From Epiperipatus broadwayi (lineage: Eukaryota > Onychophora > Udeonychophora > Euonychophora > Peripatidae), in assembly GCA_028023455.1 (NCBI GenBank), contig JAQFVV010006450.1, positions 163,501 to 227,500 on the forward strand: a DNA stretch of 64,000 nt. The letters run 5' to 3'. Position numbers and translations under genes: made by a program. Within the stretch, counting starts at the first letter, position 1; each line of letters opens with the position of its first letter. Below, piece by piece: positions 49,225 through 62,215 of the stretch. Under the pieces are notes generated by a model. That model did no database searches. It saw only the letters and a list, made by a program, of their open reading frames with translations, and was not told where the DNA came from.

Positions 49225-49450
49225 TTTTTATCAATAAAACTATATATGTGTGTGAGAGAGAGATGATGATCTGGACCAACAGATGAGTGCTGTTTCAGCA
49301 TGAAATACATATATTGGAGATCATTTATCTTTTTCACATGTATGTGGTCACTGTAATGATTATATAGAATGGAGTAGAGAGCTGTAAGGAGCTTGAAAGT
49401 CTGAGTTCAAATTACTTATAAATTACATTAAGTTCAGTATAGTATTAAAT
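49225..49450 (+). mobile_element. Hammerhead-bearing dispersed repeat, copy 7
   Basis: A plus-oriented unit with the ribozyme at 49264-49325, the CACATGTATGTGGTCA segment and the tRNA-like end CTGAGTTCAAAT. It is truncated upstream of the ribozyme and abuts PLE family A. Confidence 0.7.
49264..49325 (+). ncRNA. Hammerhead ribozyme motif, one core change
   Basis: ATGATCTGGACCAA, CAGATGAG (consensus CTGATGAG with U4 changed to A), TGCTG-TTT-CAGCA, TGAAA, TACATATA, TTGGAGATCAT. Helix I (CCAA/TTGG plus ATGATCT/AGATCAT), helix II and a short helix III (ATA/TAT) all pair. The U4 change should inactivate this copy. Confidence 0.6.
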
Positions 49451-49544
49451 ATAAAACATTCTAAAGTTTTATGCCAATTATGCCTGAACAATTTTTAGCA
49501 ATCTGACTACAGGTCAGTAACTACAAATTTTAGTACCTTCATGT

Positions 49545-49945
49545 TTTCCCAAAGGTTTGTGATGATGGTATTTTAGTTGTATTTATATATTAAACAGTTT
49601 CTATCATCTAATATTAAATATTAAATATTTTTTAAAAAATTTAACTTTATTTACATTTTCCAATTACATTTAGCTGTTAGTAATATCATGCAGGTTAGTT
49701 AGTATATGCACAATATTTTAAGAGATATTATTCTCTTTTCTTCTTCGGGTGCTGCTGACCTGAACAGTGACAGCATGGGAATCAAACCTGGACCCTTAGA
49801 TTTTTGAATATTGGATTTTAAGGTAACACCCTAACTAACTGAATCATCATGCTAAAGGCAACAGTTATTAGAAATTTCATATACCTATCTATGAAACTCC
49901 TCCTGATTTCTCCACTTTTTTCTAAGTGCAAAATTGATTTATGAG
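49545..49945 (-). mobile_element. PLE family C 3' tail with tRNA-like module
   Basis: It contains the terminal tail (49556-49680), the tRNA-like module (49777-49853) and the end of the endonuclease frame (49900-49940), in the same order as at 39.2 and 57.6 kb. Confidence 0.65.
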
Positions 49946-50591
49946 TTACTTAAAATTAGATGATGGAAATAGTCCAATTTAGTGTCTTCAGTTTTGATAA
50001 CTGTAGAGATACCTACTTCTATCCCCTCAAAAGTAGGAATGTTAATAATAACAAATCATCACTCTACAACTCAAACAATACATGATAAATAAGAGGAACT
50101 TTCTATTCTAGGATCAAAATGTATTAAATCTGTGTCATTTTTTTTAGTGTCTTTAATATTTATTGTATATTTAGAACTTTTTAGGCCTGAATATTTAAGA
50201 ATAAATTTTAATTTTAACAAACAAAAAAAACATTGATTAGTAGTTTAATCTTATATAATCTAAAGTAATTAATTTTATATAATACTGATGGGAAAATGTG
50301 AATACAATCTTCAGTTTGATTATCAAGATAAAGGCACACAATTAGTATATAAGAATTCTACATTAAGTGATGAATGTATATTAAGACAGAAGGTAAAAAT
50401 CAAGTCTATTAAGAAAACTAATAATAGACTTGAAAAGAGTGAGTTACTTTTAATATGAAAAGATATTTAAGAAAAGATATATTTCTCTTGTATTTTATAT
50501 TAGATTAGATTAAAACGTGAATTAGTATGGTTATATTTGCGTCTATTATAATGAAAAAGTCTGCTTTGATCAATAATTTATTCTGAACTGC
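49946..50591. other. AT-rich intron b-c, nothing recognised
   Basis: No supported feature. Confidence 0.45.
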
Positions 50592-50607
50592 AACTATCTT
50601 ATACCTG

Positions 50608-50681
50608 TCAAGCATTACAAGCAGTTGTCCTGGATTAGCGGGTTTGCTTCCCAGCTGATGCTATGACACATGGGAAAAAAA
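50608..50681 (+). mobile_element. Short tRNA-derived SINE fragment with 16-bp TSD
   Basis: The insert has the B-box-like GGGTTTGCTTCCCAG and an A-run, between perfect copies of AACTATCTTATACCTG (50592-50607 and 50682-50697). The 5' half is short, so it is probably 5'-truncated. It is related to the SINE at 742-840. Confidence 0.7.
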
Positions 50682-50697
50682 AACTATCTTATACCTG

Positions 50698-52627
50698 CAC
50701 TGATTAATATAATGATAAAGTGAGAGAATCTAAGGATCAAAGTTCATAACAATTCAACTCTTTCACTTTTGTGTTCAAATTTCATGTGAAAACCTGAACA
50801 ACAAATCACTAGATTAGCTGTGAAATAAATATCTAGTATCATGGTTTTTTTAAACTGAAAAAGTTTAACATAAAATGGAATGTTTTTTTTTTAAAAAAAC
50901 TTGAATAATAATAATAATAAAATTTAATTAAAAAAAAAATAATATTTTTCTCAAACTTGAAATGCATTCCATAGTGAAAATTAAATAGTTCTTGTTGAAT
51001 AGGAAAAAGGTAGATTGAAATATATATAAAAAATACCACTGTATGTAAACATGAGAGAGAATATATTTTTTATTTACAGAAGAACTGGACAAAGATGTAA
51101 TATAAGAGTGTCATTTATCTCTGACAAGTTATTGTTATATTAGAAGAGCTGTTAAATGCTGTTTTAGAAAATAGAACAAATTACATAAACCTGTTGATTA
51201 AATGGAAAATTAAAACCAGTATAAAAAAGTAGTGAAACCATAAGTTTGAAATGAAAATAAAACTAAACTAAAGCCAGTGAAGTGAGATATAAAGTTATTT
51301 GGGTAAAAAGAGAAAACAAAAGATTATTGTTTTAAATTTTTAGAGATTTTGCTAAATCATTTAGAATATAGTGATAAAGCATAAAATTAAAAGGCAAAGA
51401 CTAATTAAAGAGCAGAAAAAAAAAGAAATAAACTATAAGTTCAGATCAATCCTGGTGATAAAAATGGCATTATATAAAAACTGTTATTATCTATTTTTAT
51501 AATTAACACACTAGTATTCATCTGCTTAACTCATTGATCTAGGATCTTTTCACTTTAGCTTATAATAGTCAGATACTTATTGTCTATCTAATATTGGAAA
51601 GCAAGATCATAGAATAGGCCAATCCTGTGATCTGAAAAATTTTTAAATTTCACTTAAAAAAGACTCAAATGCAGATCAAAGGCATAGTAGTTATGTGCTA
51701 ACAATTACTCCACTAAATAAAGATAATGAATCTATTGTATGCTATTATAAATAGAATTAAGAATTTTTAAATTCTTTGATTCAGAATTTGAAAAAATAAA
51801 AATAAAAAGAAAGCTTTGCATATTTAATTAGAAAAGAAAGTTTTAAATAGTATGAAAAAAAGATGACTTATGAAAGATAATCTTATAAAAAATATATGTA
51901 ACTACATGAAAAATAAAAAAGACAAGGACTGAAAAGATTCTGAGATAATGTTTAGAATGGATTTAAAATTGGTTGTGTCACTATATTTACATGTATGCAA
52001 GTGTCTATTTCCATATAATGTTAATACAGTAATGAAACTGTCCATTAGGTTCACTATTTCATTTTATTGCACTTACTTTACTCCTGAGCTATTTATTTTT
52101 ACAAAGAGTAGATTAAATATAGTGGATTATTACTTCTAACATCGATTTTAATAATAAACAAAAAGTCATGTGACATATTGTTTAATAAGCAAATCCACTT
52201 AATAATAAATCATTCAGTGACTGAGTAGCATGTTAAAAATGCAAGATATTTCATATTTTATACTCAAATTCTAGAGCACATGGTATGTATATATATGTGT
52301 ATAAATATATATTTCAAACTTAATTACAATAACTTATACTGAGATCAATAATTACATTTATTCAATAATAATTTATTATTGAATGTAGCATCTTATGTTA
52401 CATTCTACTTTATAATGTAACTCTAAATATTAGAAGTCATAAAATTTAACAATGTAAAATGCAAATGTTAAAATAAGTTATTAAAAAAAAAAATCAAGCA
52501 ATAGTAAATTCCTGCCAATAATGTATGAGCTTTATTTATAGTGTTTATTGTAAAGCTTCTAAAACTGATTTCAATTTGACAACAGAAAACTAATCTTAAA
52601 ATATTTATGTTAAATTTAAAAACTAAC
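50698..52627. other. AT-rich intron b-c with a weak tRNA-like trace
   Basis: At 51654-51716 (minus) TAGTGGAGTAATTGTTAGCA and ATTTGAGTC resemble A- and B-boxes of a worn SINE. The plus strand is purine-rich from about 51040 to 51480. No gene is seen. Confidence 0.35.
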
Positions 52628-52796
52628 CTATCCATAGAAGTTATAGTAATAGGTTGAGCAATGACTGGTAGAGGTTTTGGAACATTGAGTTGATTTCCAC
52701 TCCAAGCGATATGGCAGAAGCAAAAATACTTCAAATAATAATGGAGTCCCCATGCTGCTGCAACTCCACTTGTGGCAATGATATGTAATTTAAAAT
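52628..52796 (-). CDS. NAGLU: Alpha-N-acetylglucosaminidase, internal exon b
   Basis: The 169-bp exon encodes FKLHIIATSGVAAAWGLHYY, LKYFCFCHIAWSGNQLNVPK and PLPVIAQPITITSMD. It aligns with the NAGLU N-terminal domain ([40 protein letters not shown]), keeping the GVAAA-GLH-YL and C-C-H-AWSG patterns. The acceptor is CATTTGTAG and the donor GTTAGT. It enters with AT completing a GAT codon from exon a and leaves AG for exon c. Confidence 0.96.
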
Positions 52797-54239
52797 CTAC
52801 AAATGAAAGCTTTTTAAAAAAGAACAATTCATAACTATTGTGGTAATACAAACAAAAATGAAGTACCAACTTATAAATTATTATACATATAATGATGTTT
52901 CTATGTGTGCATATACATATGTGAATACAGTTTTCAGGTTCATCTAAGTGTGGGGCTATTCATTATAACAACTATAACCTAAGTTGATTTGGTGATTTGA
53001 ATACTGTAAGTGGGTTAGTATTCATTCCAAAAGTTATTGTTATTAAAAAGTGGATTTCAGATTTATTCCTACTATACAGACAATGACAAATAAGAGCCAA
53101 CCCAAACATTAGGTGCTATAAATGTATCAGCCACCCATATGGATGATTCTGAAAACTATATTCATGAAATTTTTATTTTTGAAATATATTACAGATGTTT
53201 TATATAACCAGAGTCTTACCTATGTATTAAGCACAGATGTAAACGCATTGATTTATTAATATCATATATAACACAAATGTAGACATCTGTATTGCTTTTT
53301 TATTTATTAATATTTTACAAAGTAATACAATGTTTAAGATCATACATTAAGATAAATATACGCAAATGAATAAAATAAAATACTATTCCAAAATAAATAA
53401 AGATTTATTTTTGACATTTTAACGACTTTTTTCAAATGTAAATGTTTTAAAAGATATAATGTAAATAAATTTAGAATTATTAAGCTAAGTTATCCATTAG
53501 ACTGATTTATTCTGGCACTAATATGTATGAAATCTTTTTCTTTCTTTTTTTTTATTGCTCCTATTTTGAAAAATCTTTCTTAATCACGTATTTCTTCTGG
53601 AGAAATAAAAAACCTAAATACACTCAAAGTGTGTGTACACTTACACATATAAATGCACATATAGTAAATCTTTAATTATCAAGACCATTTCATATTTTGT
53701 AGATCCATTTTTTTTTTCTTCAAAAAAAAAAAACATACAATGTGCTTAAAGACACAAAAATATTATAACCTATTAAAGTATGTTTACAAAACCTAAATTA
53801 GATTTTAAAAAATTGTTAAGATGTTGAAACTCTGTCATCTATTGTAAACGTGAGTGAATCAATAGATGCTAGATATAATGTATATTAAATTCCTGTTTAG
53901 GGTTGCCTTACATATAGATCCTCAAAACTAGTTTTTGCTTAAAATTTGGACCAAGATCTAATTGGGATCCAATAAATTTTTCATCCAGCAATCACATTTT
54001 ACTGCTTTTTATATTATTAAGCTACCGGCTTAAAATTCAAAAACATATTAAGGTTGTGAATGCTGCCAGTTATATAACTATGACACCAGTTCTGTAGCTA
54101 TATATTTTGTTGTTTTCAGTTTTTTAATAACTGTAAGCACATTTATCTCTTGGCAGGATAGATATAAAACAAAAAAAATATTCCATGCATCTACTAGAGT
54201 TATTTGATGTCTTTTGGCTTTATATATTATTATTAAGTA
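52797..54239. other. AT-rich intron a-b, nothing recognised
   Basis: No supported feature apart from homopolymer runs. Confidence 0.45.
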
Positions 54240-54525
54240 TAAAATATTATATGTTTAGGTGTTACTGACATTCCTGAAAGGAATTAAAAGATGGAAATGG
54301 AATTGGGATGGATATATTGTTAGAAGAAATGATAATAGATGGATAGATGAAATCTTAATCTGGATTCTAACTGATGGTCTAGAAAAAGAAAAAGACCACG
54401 TGTGAGATGAATGGATGAAATAAGGAAGTATGCTGGATTTTGTGAAGAAGTGAAACTAGAGAAGATGAATTGAACTTGGAAAGACCTTCATTCAACAGTG
54501 GATCGATGATAATGATGATTTCCTT
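54240..54525 (+). mobile_element. RTE-clade retrotransposon 3' fragment
   Basis: Across frames it reads the RTE ORF2 C terminus: KRWKWNWDGYIVRRNDNRWI (cf. KLKWAGHIARRxDNRWT), then TDGLEKEKDHV for the KRxRGRP-like stretch, and ELGKTFIQQWIDDNDD. It ends in GATGATAATGATGATT, like the RTE tail at 13470-13485. It is 5'-truncated and dead. Confidence 0.65.
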
Positions 54526-54919
54526 TGAGTGAGAGCATGCTGACTAACATTGTCAAATTCAATATACTTGAAATTATGACCATTATCATAAAATAGAACC
54601 ATCAACTAATGTATAGAACTGTGATATAATTTTTCTGGTCCATATGTTACTTTCATAGCATCAAAAAAAAAATTAAATCAACCATGATCAATTAACAAAT
54701 GTATCTTTTAATCCAATTATAAATTTAATTTTTCATTTTATCTACTACATTATAAATATAGTTGATAATATATATTAAAAATAATTATAATGCTCAGTAC
54801 ATTTTCTGTAAAAAAAAATTAAAAAAAGTAAAATAAACTTCTAAAAGTATTTTATTATACACAATCAATTATTTGATATAAAAACGTTAATAATTGAATT
54901 TATTATAAAATATATTAAC

Positions 54920-55081
54920 CAACCTGAAAAATATCTTTGTTTGTTGAATTTAAGTTTGTATCTATTTTGACAACGAATTCTTCTGCCCGGTCTTTAAGCA
55001 ATCGTTGTATTAAATTTCTTACTGCCTCTTCTTGAACTGAAGCAGAGGTTATACTACGGATATGTTTTAGATTTGAAAATT
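54920..55081 (-). CDS. NAGLU: Alpha-N-acetylglucosaminidase, internal exon a (first found)
   Basis: The 162-bp exon reads FSNLKHIRSITSASVQEEAV, RNLIQRLLKDRAEEFVVKID and TNLNSTNKDIFQV. It matches the start of the mature enzyme ([26 protein letters not shown] in human). The acceptor is TTTTATCAG. I placed the donor at G/GTTAAT (54914-54919) rather than CAG/GTTGGT because only the former keeps the frame into exon b (G+AT). An upstream exon must supply the start and signal peptide: an in-frame TAG lies about 30 bases upstream of the acceptor and no ATG intervenes. Confidence 0.88.
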
Positions 55082-55458
55082 CTGATAAAATATAATAAAA
55101 ATAACACTATATAAACAAAATTTATAAATATATTTAAAAAATTGAAAATCATATTTAGCTAACATAATAAACAAGAATAGTAAGGAATAGTATACATTTT
55201 TAAGTATAGATATTACACCCATAATGCAATATTTAAGGCAACAAATTAAAAATAAAACAACCAATTATTGATCATACTGTTGTTATTTTTTAGCCCAAAC
55301 TGATAGTTTTCATTTTTTTAGGAGATTGTAAATAAATAATTATTTTTTGTGACATTTTTAAGCGCTAAGAGATTCATACGACCACAAAGTCAATTCTAAA
55401 CCTGTTATTTTTAAAAAAAATGTTGAACTGTTTGATTCCCACATATAATACTGTGATA

Positions 55459-55798
55459 AAACAGACAAAACTCTCTATATGTATTGCCACCCAGTGATTC
55501 TAGAAGACTTGTGCATAAAATCCCCATCTAGTGCCTACTCATCCAATATCCCCAGATTAGTTTCTGGCGTGTGGCCTTCGTCAGTGAGGAGCCTTGGATC
55601 TGAGAGCACAAGCCAGAAACTAGTCTGGGAATATTGGATGAGTAGGCACTAGATGGGGATTTTACGCACAAGCCTTCTGGCATCCATTGATTACTCTGGC
55701 TTGCACTGGGTGGCAATATGTATAGAGAGTTTTGCCTGTTTTAATAACAGTTAAGAGTAAACATAAGAAATGGTGATTAAGTGGTGTTTATTGGCTTG
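55459..55798. mobile_element. Hairpin copy of the 5918 foldback family
   Basis: The arms (about 55463-55580 and 55615-55735) share AGTGCCTACTCATCCAATAT and CAAAACTCTCTATA in inverted order, followed by the asymmetric tail. The imperfect 12-bp duplication AATAYTGTGATA lies at 55447-55458 and 55799-55810. The minus frame at 55528-55716 is an artefact of the repeat. Confidence 0.65.
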
Positions 55799-55810
55799 AA
55801 TATTGTGATA

Positions 55811-57299
55811 CATCAAGTATTGATGGAAAAAATTCTCTATTGTAAACAGGTCAAGGCTTAATAATTTTAATGAATTTTACAAGAACAGATCTCTTCTACT
55901 GACTCCTAAGCCATCCACTGTAATCTAAATAATTATTGGACCCTAGATGGCAGTGTTATTCTATTTTGTTTTAATGAATCTTTGTAATAATAACTGTAAT
56001 AAAAAAATGCCTACAAATTGTCTCAATAAATAATGTAAATACTTCAAATTTCTATTTAATAACACCCCACCTTCAAAGTGTAAACAATAAAATATAGTAA
56101 AGTATTACGATCAATATTGAAATTTTTAGAAACATTAATAGTGTAAATATAAACACTCTTATGAACTGTATATGAAAATGCTAAAAAAAATTATATCTAG
56201 AAAAAAATTTGTAACTCTAATATTAAAAAGATTAGCAGACATCTCTTAAATGGAAGCTAATTTTTTTCAAACAGTTAAAAAAAGGGGAAATAAGTTTCCT
56301 TCTAACAATGTCATTTCAAATAGATCTCCACTACAATCTGGAAATTAATAAAGTATAGCCCTCTATTATTATCATAAGTTTCTCATTAAATTTTTTCTTA
56401 AATATACTCCATAATTATTTGATTAAGTTATCTAAATAAATGACCATTATCTAGCTATTCAATTGTATTATATTAAAAATAATTGATTGGTTTGTTGTTT
56501 CATAAGTCATGTGATGTCATACTTTGATCCAGAAACCTTAAGCACACAAGTCTGACAACCTACCCTGTCAATCTACCACTGTCTGATAATTAGAGAATTT
56601 CTATTTATGAAATCTATTTTGATTAATTGCATTGGAAAATAGGGTCTGATGAACAATATTGATTTTGTATTCTGCTACATGTAAAAGTATTTATGGCTGT
56701 AATTTGTTTACAACTAATCACAGACAGATTATTGAAAACAATAATAAAATATATATTATTTTTTTATATCATTATGAAAAATTATTACAAATTCTCTCAA
56801 AACTCTTAAAGAAATCTATCCTTAAAATGCCCGTGAGCCTATGTATACCAACAGTTTTTAATTTAGTGCTATTTTGGTCTTTAATAAGACAATTAATGAT
56901 CTACCCATACGTATTTGTTTCACACAAATTTTTTAGTTGATGCCATTAACTTTATAGTTGATTGTGCTATATTATATACTATAGAAAATGAAGAGACTAT
57001 TGACTATAGTTCTTGCTACTTTCAATCTAGAAGCAAAATTTGTAGAGATTAATTATTTTGAAGCTAAATGGTACTTTCCGGTAAATCTTTTTACCAATCT
57101 CCAATGGTGGTCTAAGTGAAAAGAAGACCTATTGGTATTAGTAAACAATGAATAAATATAGCCATGAAATTTAATGAATAAAATTTACAAATGATTTGTT
57201 TGCCATGGAGAATTTCTTAGTAAAAAGTGGGAGCTTATATTTATAGAGAAATTATTATTATTTTGTTGATCAGTAAAATAGTAATTATGTTTGAAAAAA
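55811..57299. other. AT-rich sequence upstream of exon a, nothing recognised
   Basis: I looked here on the minus strand for a NAGLU signal-peptide exon and could not support one. Confidence 0.4.
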
Positions 57300-57349
57300 G
57301 AGTAATAGTAATAATAATAATAATAGTAGTGGTAATAATAGTAGTAGTA

Positions 57350-57390
<41 letters not shown>

Positions 57391-57413
57391 TACTACTACT
57401 ACTACTAATAATA

Positions 57414-57445
<32 letters not shown>

Positions 57446-57471
57446 AATAATAATAATAATAATAATAATAC
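57300..57471. repeat. Compound trinucleotide microsatellite
   Basis: AGT/AAT, ATT, ACT, GATGAT and AAT blocks succeed each other, apparently by point change and expansion. The 82-codon frame across it is spurious. Confidence 0.95.
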
Positions 57472-57644
57472 CTAAGCCATTGCAGAAATGCTTTTCTTAT
57501 ATATGGAATAATTGTCAGGAGAGAGTTTAGCATAAAGAGAAAATAATATAGGTAACAACAGAATTTACCTAATCTCATTAATTACAAAGATGAAGGCATC
57601 CTAAAAAAATTCATACTTTTTAATAGAGTTAATAATACAGCATT

Positions 57645-60073
57645 TTCCTGAATGTTTGTGATGATGGCATTTTAGTTGTATTTATATAGCAGATTATTTC
57701 CATAATCTAATATTAAGTATTGAATGTCTTTAAAAATATAACTTTATTTAAATTTTCCAATCACACACAAGTCAGTATATGCATAATATTTCCAGTGGTA
57801 TTACTGTCCTCTCTTTTTCAGATGTTGCTTGCCTGACTAGTGACAGTACTATAATGAGAATCTAACCTAGATCCTTGAATATTGAATTTTAAGATAACAC
57901 TCTAACCAACTGAGCCATCATTTCAAATGCAACATTCAGTAGAAATTTCATATACTTATCAATGAAGTTTCTCTTTATTTCTCCACTTTTTCCTAAGAGC
58001 AAAGGTGATTAGTGATTTCCATAGATTATTTATAGACACACTAAGCTGACTTATGGGGTCATTTACAATTGTCATGTGAGCAGCTTCTTTAAATTTTCTT
58101 CTTAGTACCTTTTTCTTTCTATCCAATATTTTTGTATTTTCCCAATTGAACACATTGTTTGCTATCTTGAACATATTTATTTTCTCTTCTAACCATCAGT
58201 TTATGCTCTTGGAATCATTACTCAATGGGGTGACTGGTGTCACCAATATACATTCTTCCACATTCACATGGTATTTCATAGATGCAGTTTTTGTTTTTCA
58301 GCATTTCAAGTTTAAGCTTTGTAGATGTTAGAATTTTTTGTATTGTAGTATGGCTCTAAAAAGTTGTTTTGATATTATACCCAATGCAGACTTTCCTTAA
58401 TTTGTCTGCTATTTTTGGAATGTATAGATGCACTAGAGTACCAATAATTGTTTTTTTATTCTTCTTTTTGTAGTCTTTTTAAAGTTTTTTTAATGACAGC
58501 TGATGGATAATTATTTTTCATAAGAGTTTGTTCTATATAGAGTTTTCTTTTTCCAAATTGTTGGTTTATGATCAAATTTCTTTTGCTCTGTTTCATAGTA
58601 GTTATATAATTCCATGTTTTGGGTTTCTGGTATGATTGTATGTATATGCTAAGTTTTTTTATATACATGTGTATTTTCTGTAAACTGTAATTTTAATTTT
58701 TCCATGAAAGAGTCCTGTCAAAAATACCAATTTTTGTTTTTTTTCACTCTATTGTGAATTTAACTAAAGGACATATGTTGTTGATGTTTTCCAGAAAGTT
58801 TGTAATAGTGCTCCATCATAATGCATCATCAGCATGGGAAATGGAGTAGTCTTTGTGGCTGTGATTTCAAATTCTTTTATGTAAATATTGCTAATCAAGG
58901 GTGCAAACAATGAGGTCATAGCTATCCCTTGATTTTGTTGAAATAATTCTGTGTTGTATTGTAAGCAGGTTGCTGTTATCCTGAATATTAATAGTTCTAT
59001 TATACTATCAATAGGAAGATTTGTTCTGTTTTGTAAGCTGCTATCACCATATAATATTTTCCTTACAATAGATAATGCTTGTTCACCTGGTACAGTTATG
59101 AATAAACTTTTCATATCAAAACTTACTAATAAGTCAGTTCTTTCAATTTTCATGTTCTTCATTAACTCTACAAAGTGTCTATAATATCTTACAAAAGACT
59201 GGGTCTTGTATGCTAAAGAAGACAGAATTTTGAGATAAAAATCATGACCAATTTTGGCAAGATAAATTTCTAAAACTATCAATAGGTCTTAATGGAACAT
59301 GATCTTTATGGATTTTATGTAGACCATAAAGATGAGGAATTTTGCTAAAATGTGTTATACTCTTTTCTGAATCACTGAAATACCTGTGATGCTTTGTTCT
59401 GTACTAGTTTTTGTGAAGATTGATAAAATAAGTTTGTCTTCATAGTATATTAACAGATGAAGACTTGTTAATTTTTCTGCATTTCAAATGATGAAAATCT
59501 CTCTCAGTATAACTGTGTGGTGAAAAATGAGGGCAGTCAGTGTTTTCAATCATGCTTTTGTGTTTAGCTTGAACACCTTCAGAGATATCTGATAGATGGA
59601 ATAACATTGGTGGTAAGTTGAGGTATCAGCATCTTCAGATATGCTACTACCTTTGCCACTATTTTTAACTGAGTTTTATTTAAAATGTATAAATTAATCC
59701 CAATAAAAATCCAGGGAGGTAGATTCCTCTTGTAGAATGATACCTAAAGGGCAATTCATTGTAGTGGTAAAATCACATGGCTTAGTCATAGATTTCACAA
59801 TCTTAAGAAATGAAGTAGTCATGGTGGTCACAATTATAATTAGTTTGTCTGAATAATAATATCTCCATCTAGTTTATTATTATTCTCTTTATTCAATCCT
59901 CTGTCTGCTGTTAAAGAATTAAAGGAATTGCAAAAGACTTTCCAAGGCTTAAGAACATCTACAATGTTATTTTCCAGATAAAGTGGAAAAGACCTCATGT
60001 CTGCAGCCTCAAACACAATCAATCTTTCTTTTTTATTAAGCACAAATGTTATTTGTTGCTTGAGGTTGCGCAT
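57645..60073 (-). pseudogene. PLE family C, most complete copy (2.4 kb), frameshifted
   Basis: Read from the right, an N-terminal part (59840-60073), then FSKIPHLYGLHKIHKDHVPL (about 59285-59350), matching the PLE motif IPxLYGLPKIHK-x-PLRPI. RT frame 58764-59282 follows with LVSFDMKSLFITVPGEQALS and QNQGIAMTSLFAPLISNIYI; the YVDD region is decayed. The connector is at 58456-58668. The GIY-YIG nuclease (about 58170-58300) reads CIYEIPCECGRMYIGDTSHP then QEHK, and the C terminus is in frame 57959-58174. The tRNA-like module and terminal tail complete the 3' end. Every PLE domain is present but separated by frame breaks. Confidence 0.8.
57853..57925 (-). other. tRNA-like module in PLE family C 3' region
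   Basis: The minus strand has TGGCTCAGTTGGTTAGAG (A-box and D-arm) and a worn B-box (CTAGGTTAGATTCTC). It sits directly after the endonuclease terminus, as at 39415. Confidence 0.65.
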
Positions 60074-60474
60074 ACTTAGATAATAAATATCTTCAATATT
60101 AAATCATTTGTTCAAATATATAAAAGCAAAATCCTTTAAAAGAGTTTATAAAATAATAATGTTAATGTAGACATCTCTTCCATGTAGTCCATTTAGCTAA
60201 ATTAGAATTAGAATACTTAAATACTCTCATCCATTTCATTCTCAAAAATTTTGATATCAAATATATTGAATATGATGCATATATAAGGAATAGAAATGAT
60301 CCAAGACATTATCAATTATTACTAAATGACAATCCCTGAGGCTAAACAAGTTTTCTCATTAACCTATAATAGCCCTTGTATTATTTCCTCATTTCTATTT
60401 CTTATTATGATAAAAATCCATGGAAATATTTAATTCAACATGTTACATATATCTATATATATCATTAAAAGCCC

Positions 60475-60550
60475 ATCCCACCTTTATTGTTAAAAGGAGG
60501 TTGCCTTGACAACATATTGAGATTGTTATTGATATTGGGATTGTCTAAAT
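60475..60550 (-). repeat. PLE family B pseudo-LTR remnant, part 1 (split by hAT)
   Basis: CTTTATTGTTAAAAGGAGGT and TTGCCTTGACAACATATTGAG match 29620-29670. The remnant resumes at 62152. Confidence 0.5.
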
Positions 60551-62151
60551 CAGTGGTCTTCAACTACCAGTCCACAGAAGTTTTCTGTCAGTCTGCGCTA
60601 GATTGGCAAGAGAGTTTGTAATAACAAAATAAGATTTTAAACTTTTAATTAATATAAACAATTTTTATTTATTTTTTCATCGCATTTTTACCTGATTAAA
60701 AAAAAAGAAACAGAACAAAAACAAAATCTAATCAATCATACATAAATTAATTTGTTTTTCTATTTATCACAAGTGTTTATGGGAAGGTGGGTAGAATTAA
60801 ATTTTTTATTATTTTTCTAAAAAACTTCAAAATTTAAAAAAAAAAAGTTTTTTTATTACACAAACTCCGGTTGTCTTTTGATAGCCAATCATGGCCGCTT
60901 GTTGGCATTGTTTATTTGTTAAAACAATAAAATGTAATGTGACTTTTTTTGATCTCTTAAATTTTTTCTACTCCCTCTTTTAATATTTCATTTTTAGTGG
61001 TTTTTGTTTGGCTATACATGATTTTTTTTTTGGGGCGTTTACTTTTATTTTTGAAATCAATTTTTATTACCTTTTTTAAAAAATAAAAACTAAAAAGTAA
61101 CTTCTGTCTCTAACTTTTACAAAGTATTTCTCAATACACCCCCCCCCCCCAAATAAAAGATCAAAACTTTTGACTTTTTGAAGTTTCATTTTCTTTTTTT
61201 GTTTAAAAATATGACCACTTTTTTTTTTGGCTTATAAGGCATTATCTTTTTTGCCTTTATTTGTATACCTGTGATATACTAAAACTTTTATTTTTAAAAC
61301 CAATTTTTATTACCTTTTTTAAAAAATAAAAACAAACCAAAAATAACTTTTGTCTCAGTGAAGACAAAGTATTTCTCAACCCACTCCCCCCCCCCCCCAA
61401 AAAAAAAAAATTAAAATAAGATCTTTTTTGGCTTTAACTTTTATTTTTGAAATCAATTTTTATTACCTTTTTAAAAAAGAAAAACAACCCAAAAATTTGT
61501 CTTTTTAAAAGACGGTGAATATATGGTGATTTGGGGGGGGGGGGTATTTCTATTACACGATGTCTATTTTTTCATTAAAAAAAAAACTTTTCCTATTAAT
61601 TACATTTTTTGATCCTTTCAACACACAAGCACAAAGAAATTACAATAACATCAAAACTTCAGACTTTTACATGTTTCGTTTTATTTTTGAGATTTAAAAT
61701 ATGGTGACTTTTTTTTGGCTGTACGGTGATTTTAATTATGCGAATTCTATTTTGCCCTTACTACTATCAAAAGACAACCTCCATATATATATAACTTCAT
61801 TTTGTATATTTAACATTAAATACAGATATTACATTTATTATAATCATTGTCATGTAATTACACTAGCTGTGATATTTTCCAACATTCAGATAAATAACAT
61901 TTTATTCTTGCATGTTTTAACAATGAAATAATAAATGTAGAAATGCAAGCACACTAGTGAGAATGATTGTTATAGTACTGTTTTCTGTAGCAGTATAACT
62001 GTGCAACTTGAGAGTGTTCAGCATGTGAAGGTAAGCAACACCATAAGCAGGTTACATCTTTAAGAAAATTTATTTGTAAACTTCTGCCAGTCTGTGAAAT
62101 CTTATCCTTATTTTTGCCGATCCGCAGGTGTGAAAAGATTTAAGACCACTG
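60551..62151. mobile_element. Non-autonomous hAT-type DNA transposon, 1.6 kb
   Basis: It starts CAGTGGTCTTCAA and ends with the complement of CAGTGGTCTTAAA (GACCACTG at 62144-62151), the common terminal motif of hAT elements. The 8-bp duplication is GTCTAAAT/TTCTAAAT (60543-60550 and 62152-62159), with one mismatch. The subterminal parts are GC-richer. The interior is low complexity: about three degenerate repeats of a unit containing AATTTTTATTACCTTTTTTA, with C12, C13 and G12 tracts. There is no transposase frame. Confidence 0.75.
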
Positions 62152-62215
62152 TTCTAAATGTCAACTGGCTTTTAGTGATTATTTACAAACCCATTTATCC
62201 TTGAGCATTATTACA
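62152..62215 (-). repeat. PLE family B pseudo-LTR remnant, part 2
   Basis: ACCCATTTATCCTTGAGCAT resembles ACCCATTTAACCTTGAACAT at 21430, the outer end of the family B pseudo-LTR. Confidence 0.5.

Noticed and set aside
55067-55264. Minus ORF with a hydrophobic start as the NAGLU signal-peptide exon
   Set aside because: It runs into exon a in the wrong frame, and the frame that fits has a TAG just upstream of the acceptor.
57227-57475. 82-residue ORF of I, V, T, N and D runs
   Set aside because: It reads through a compound trinucleotide repeat.
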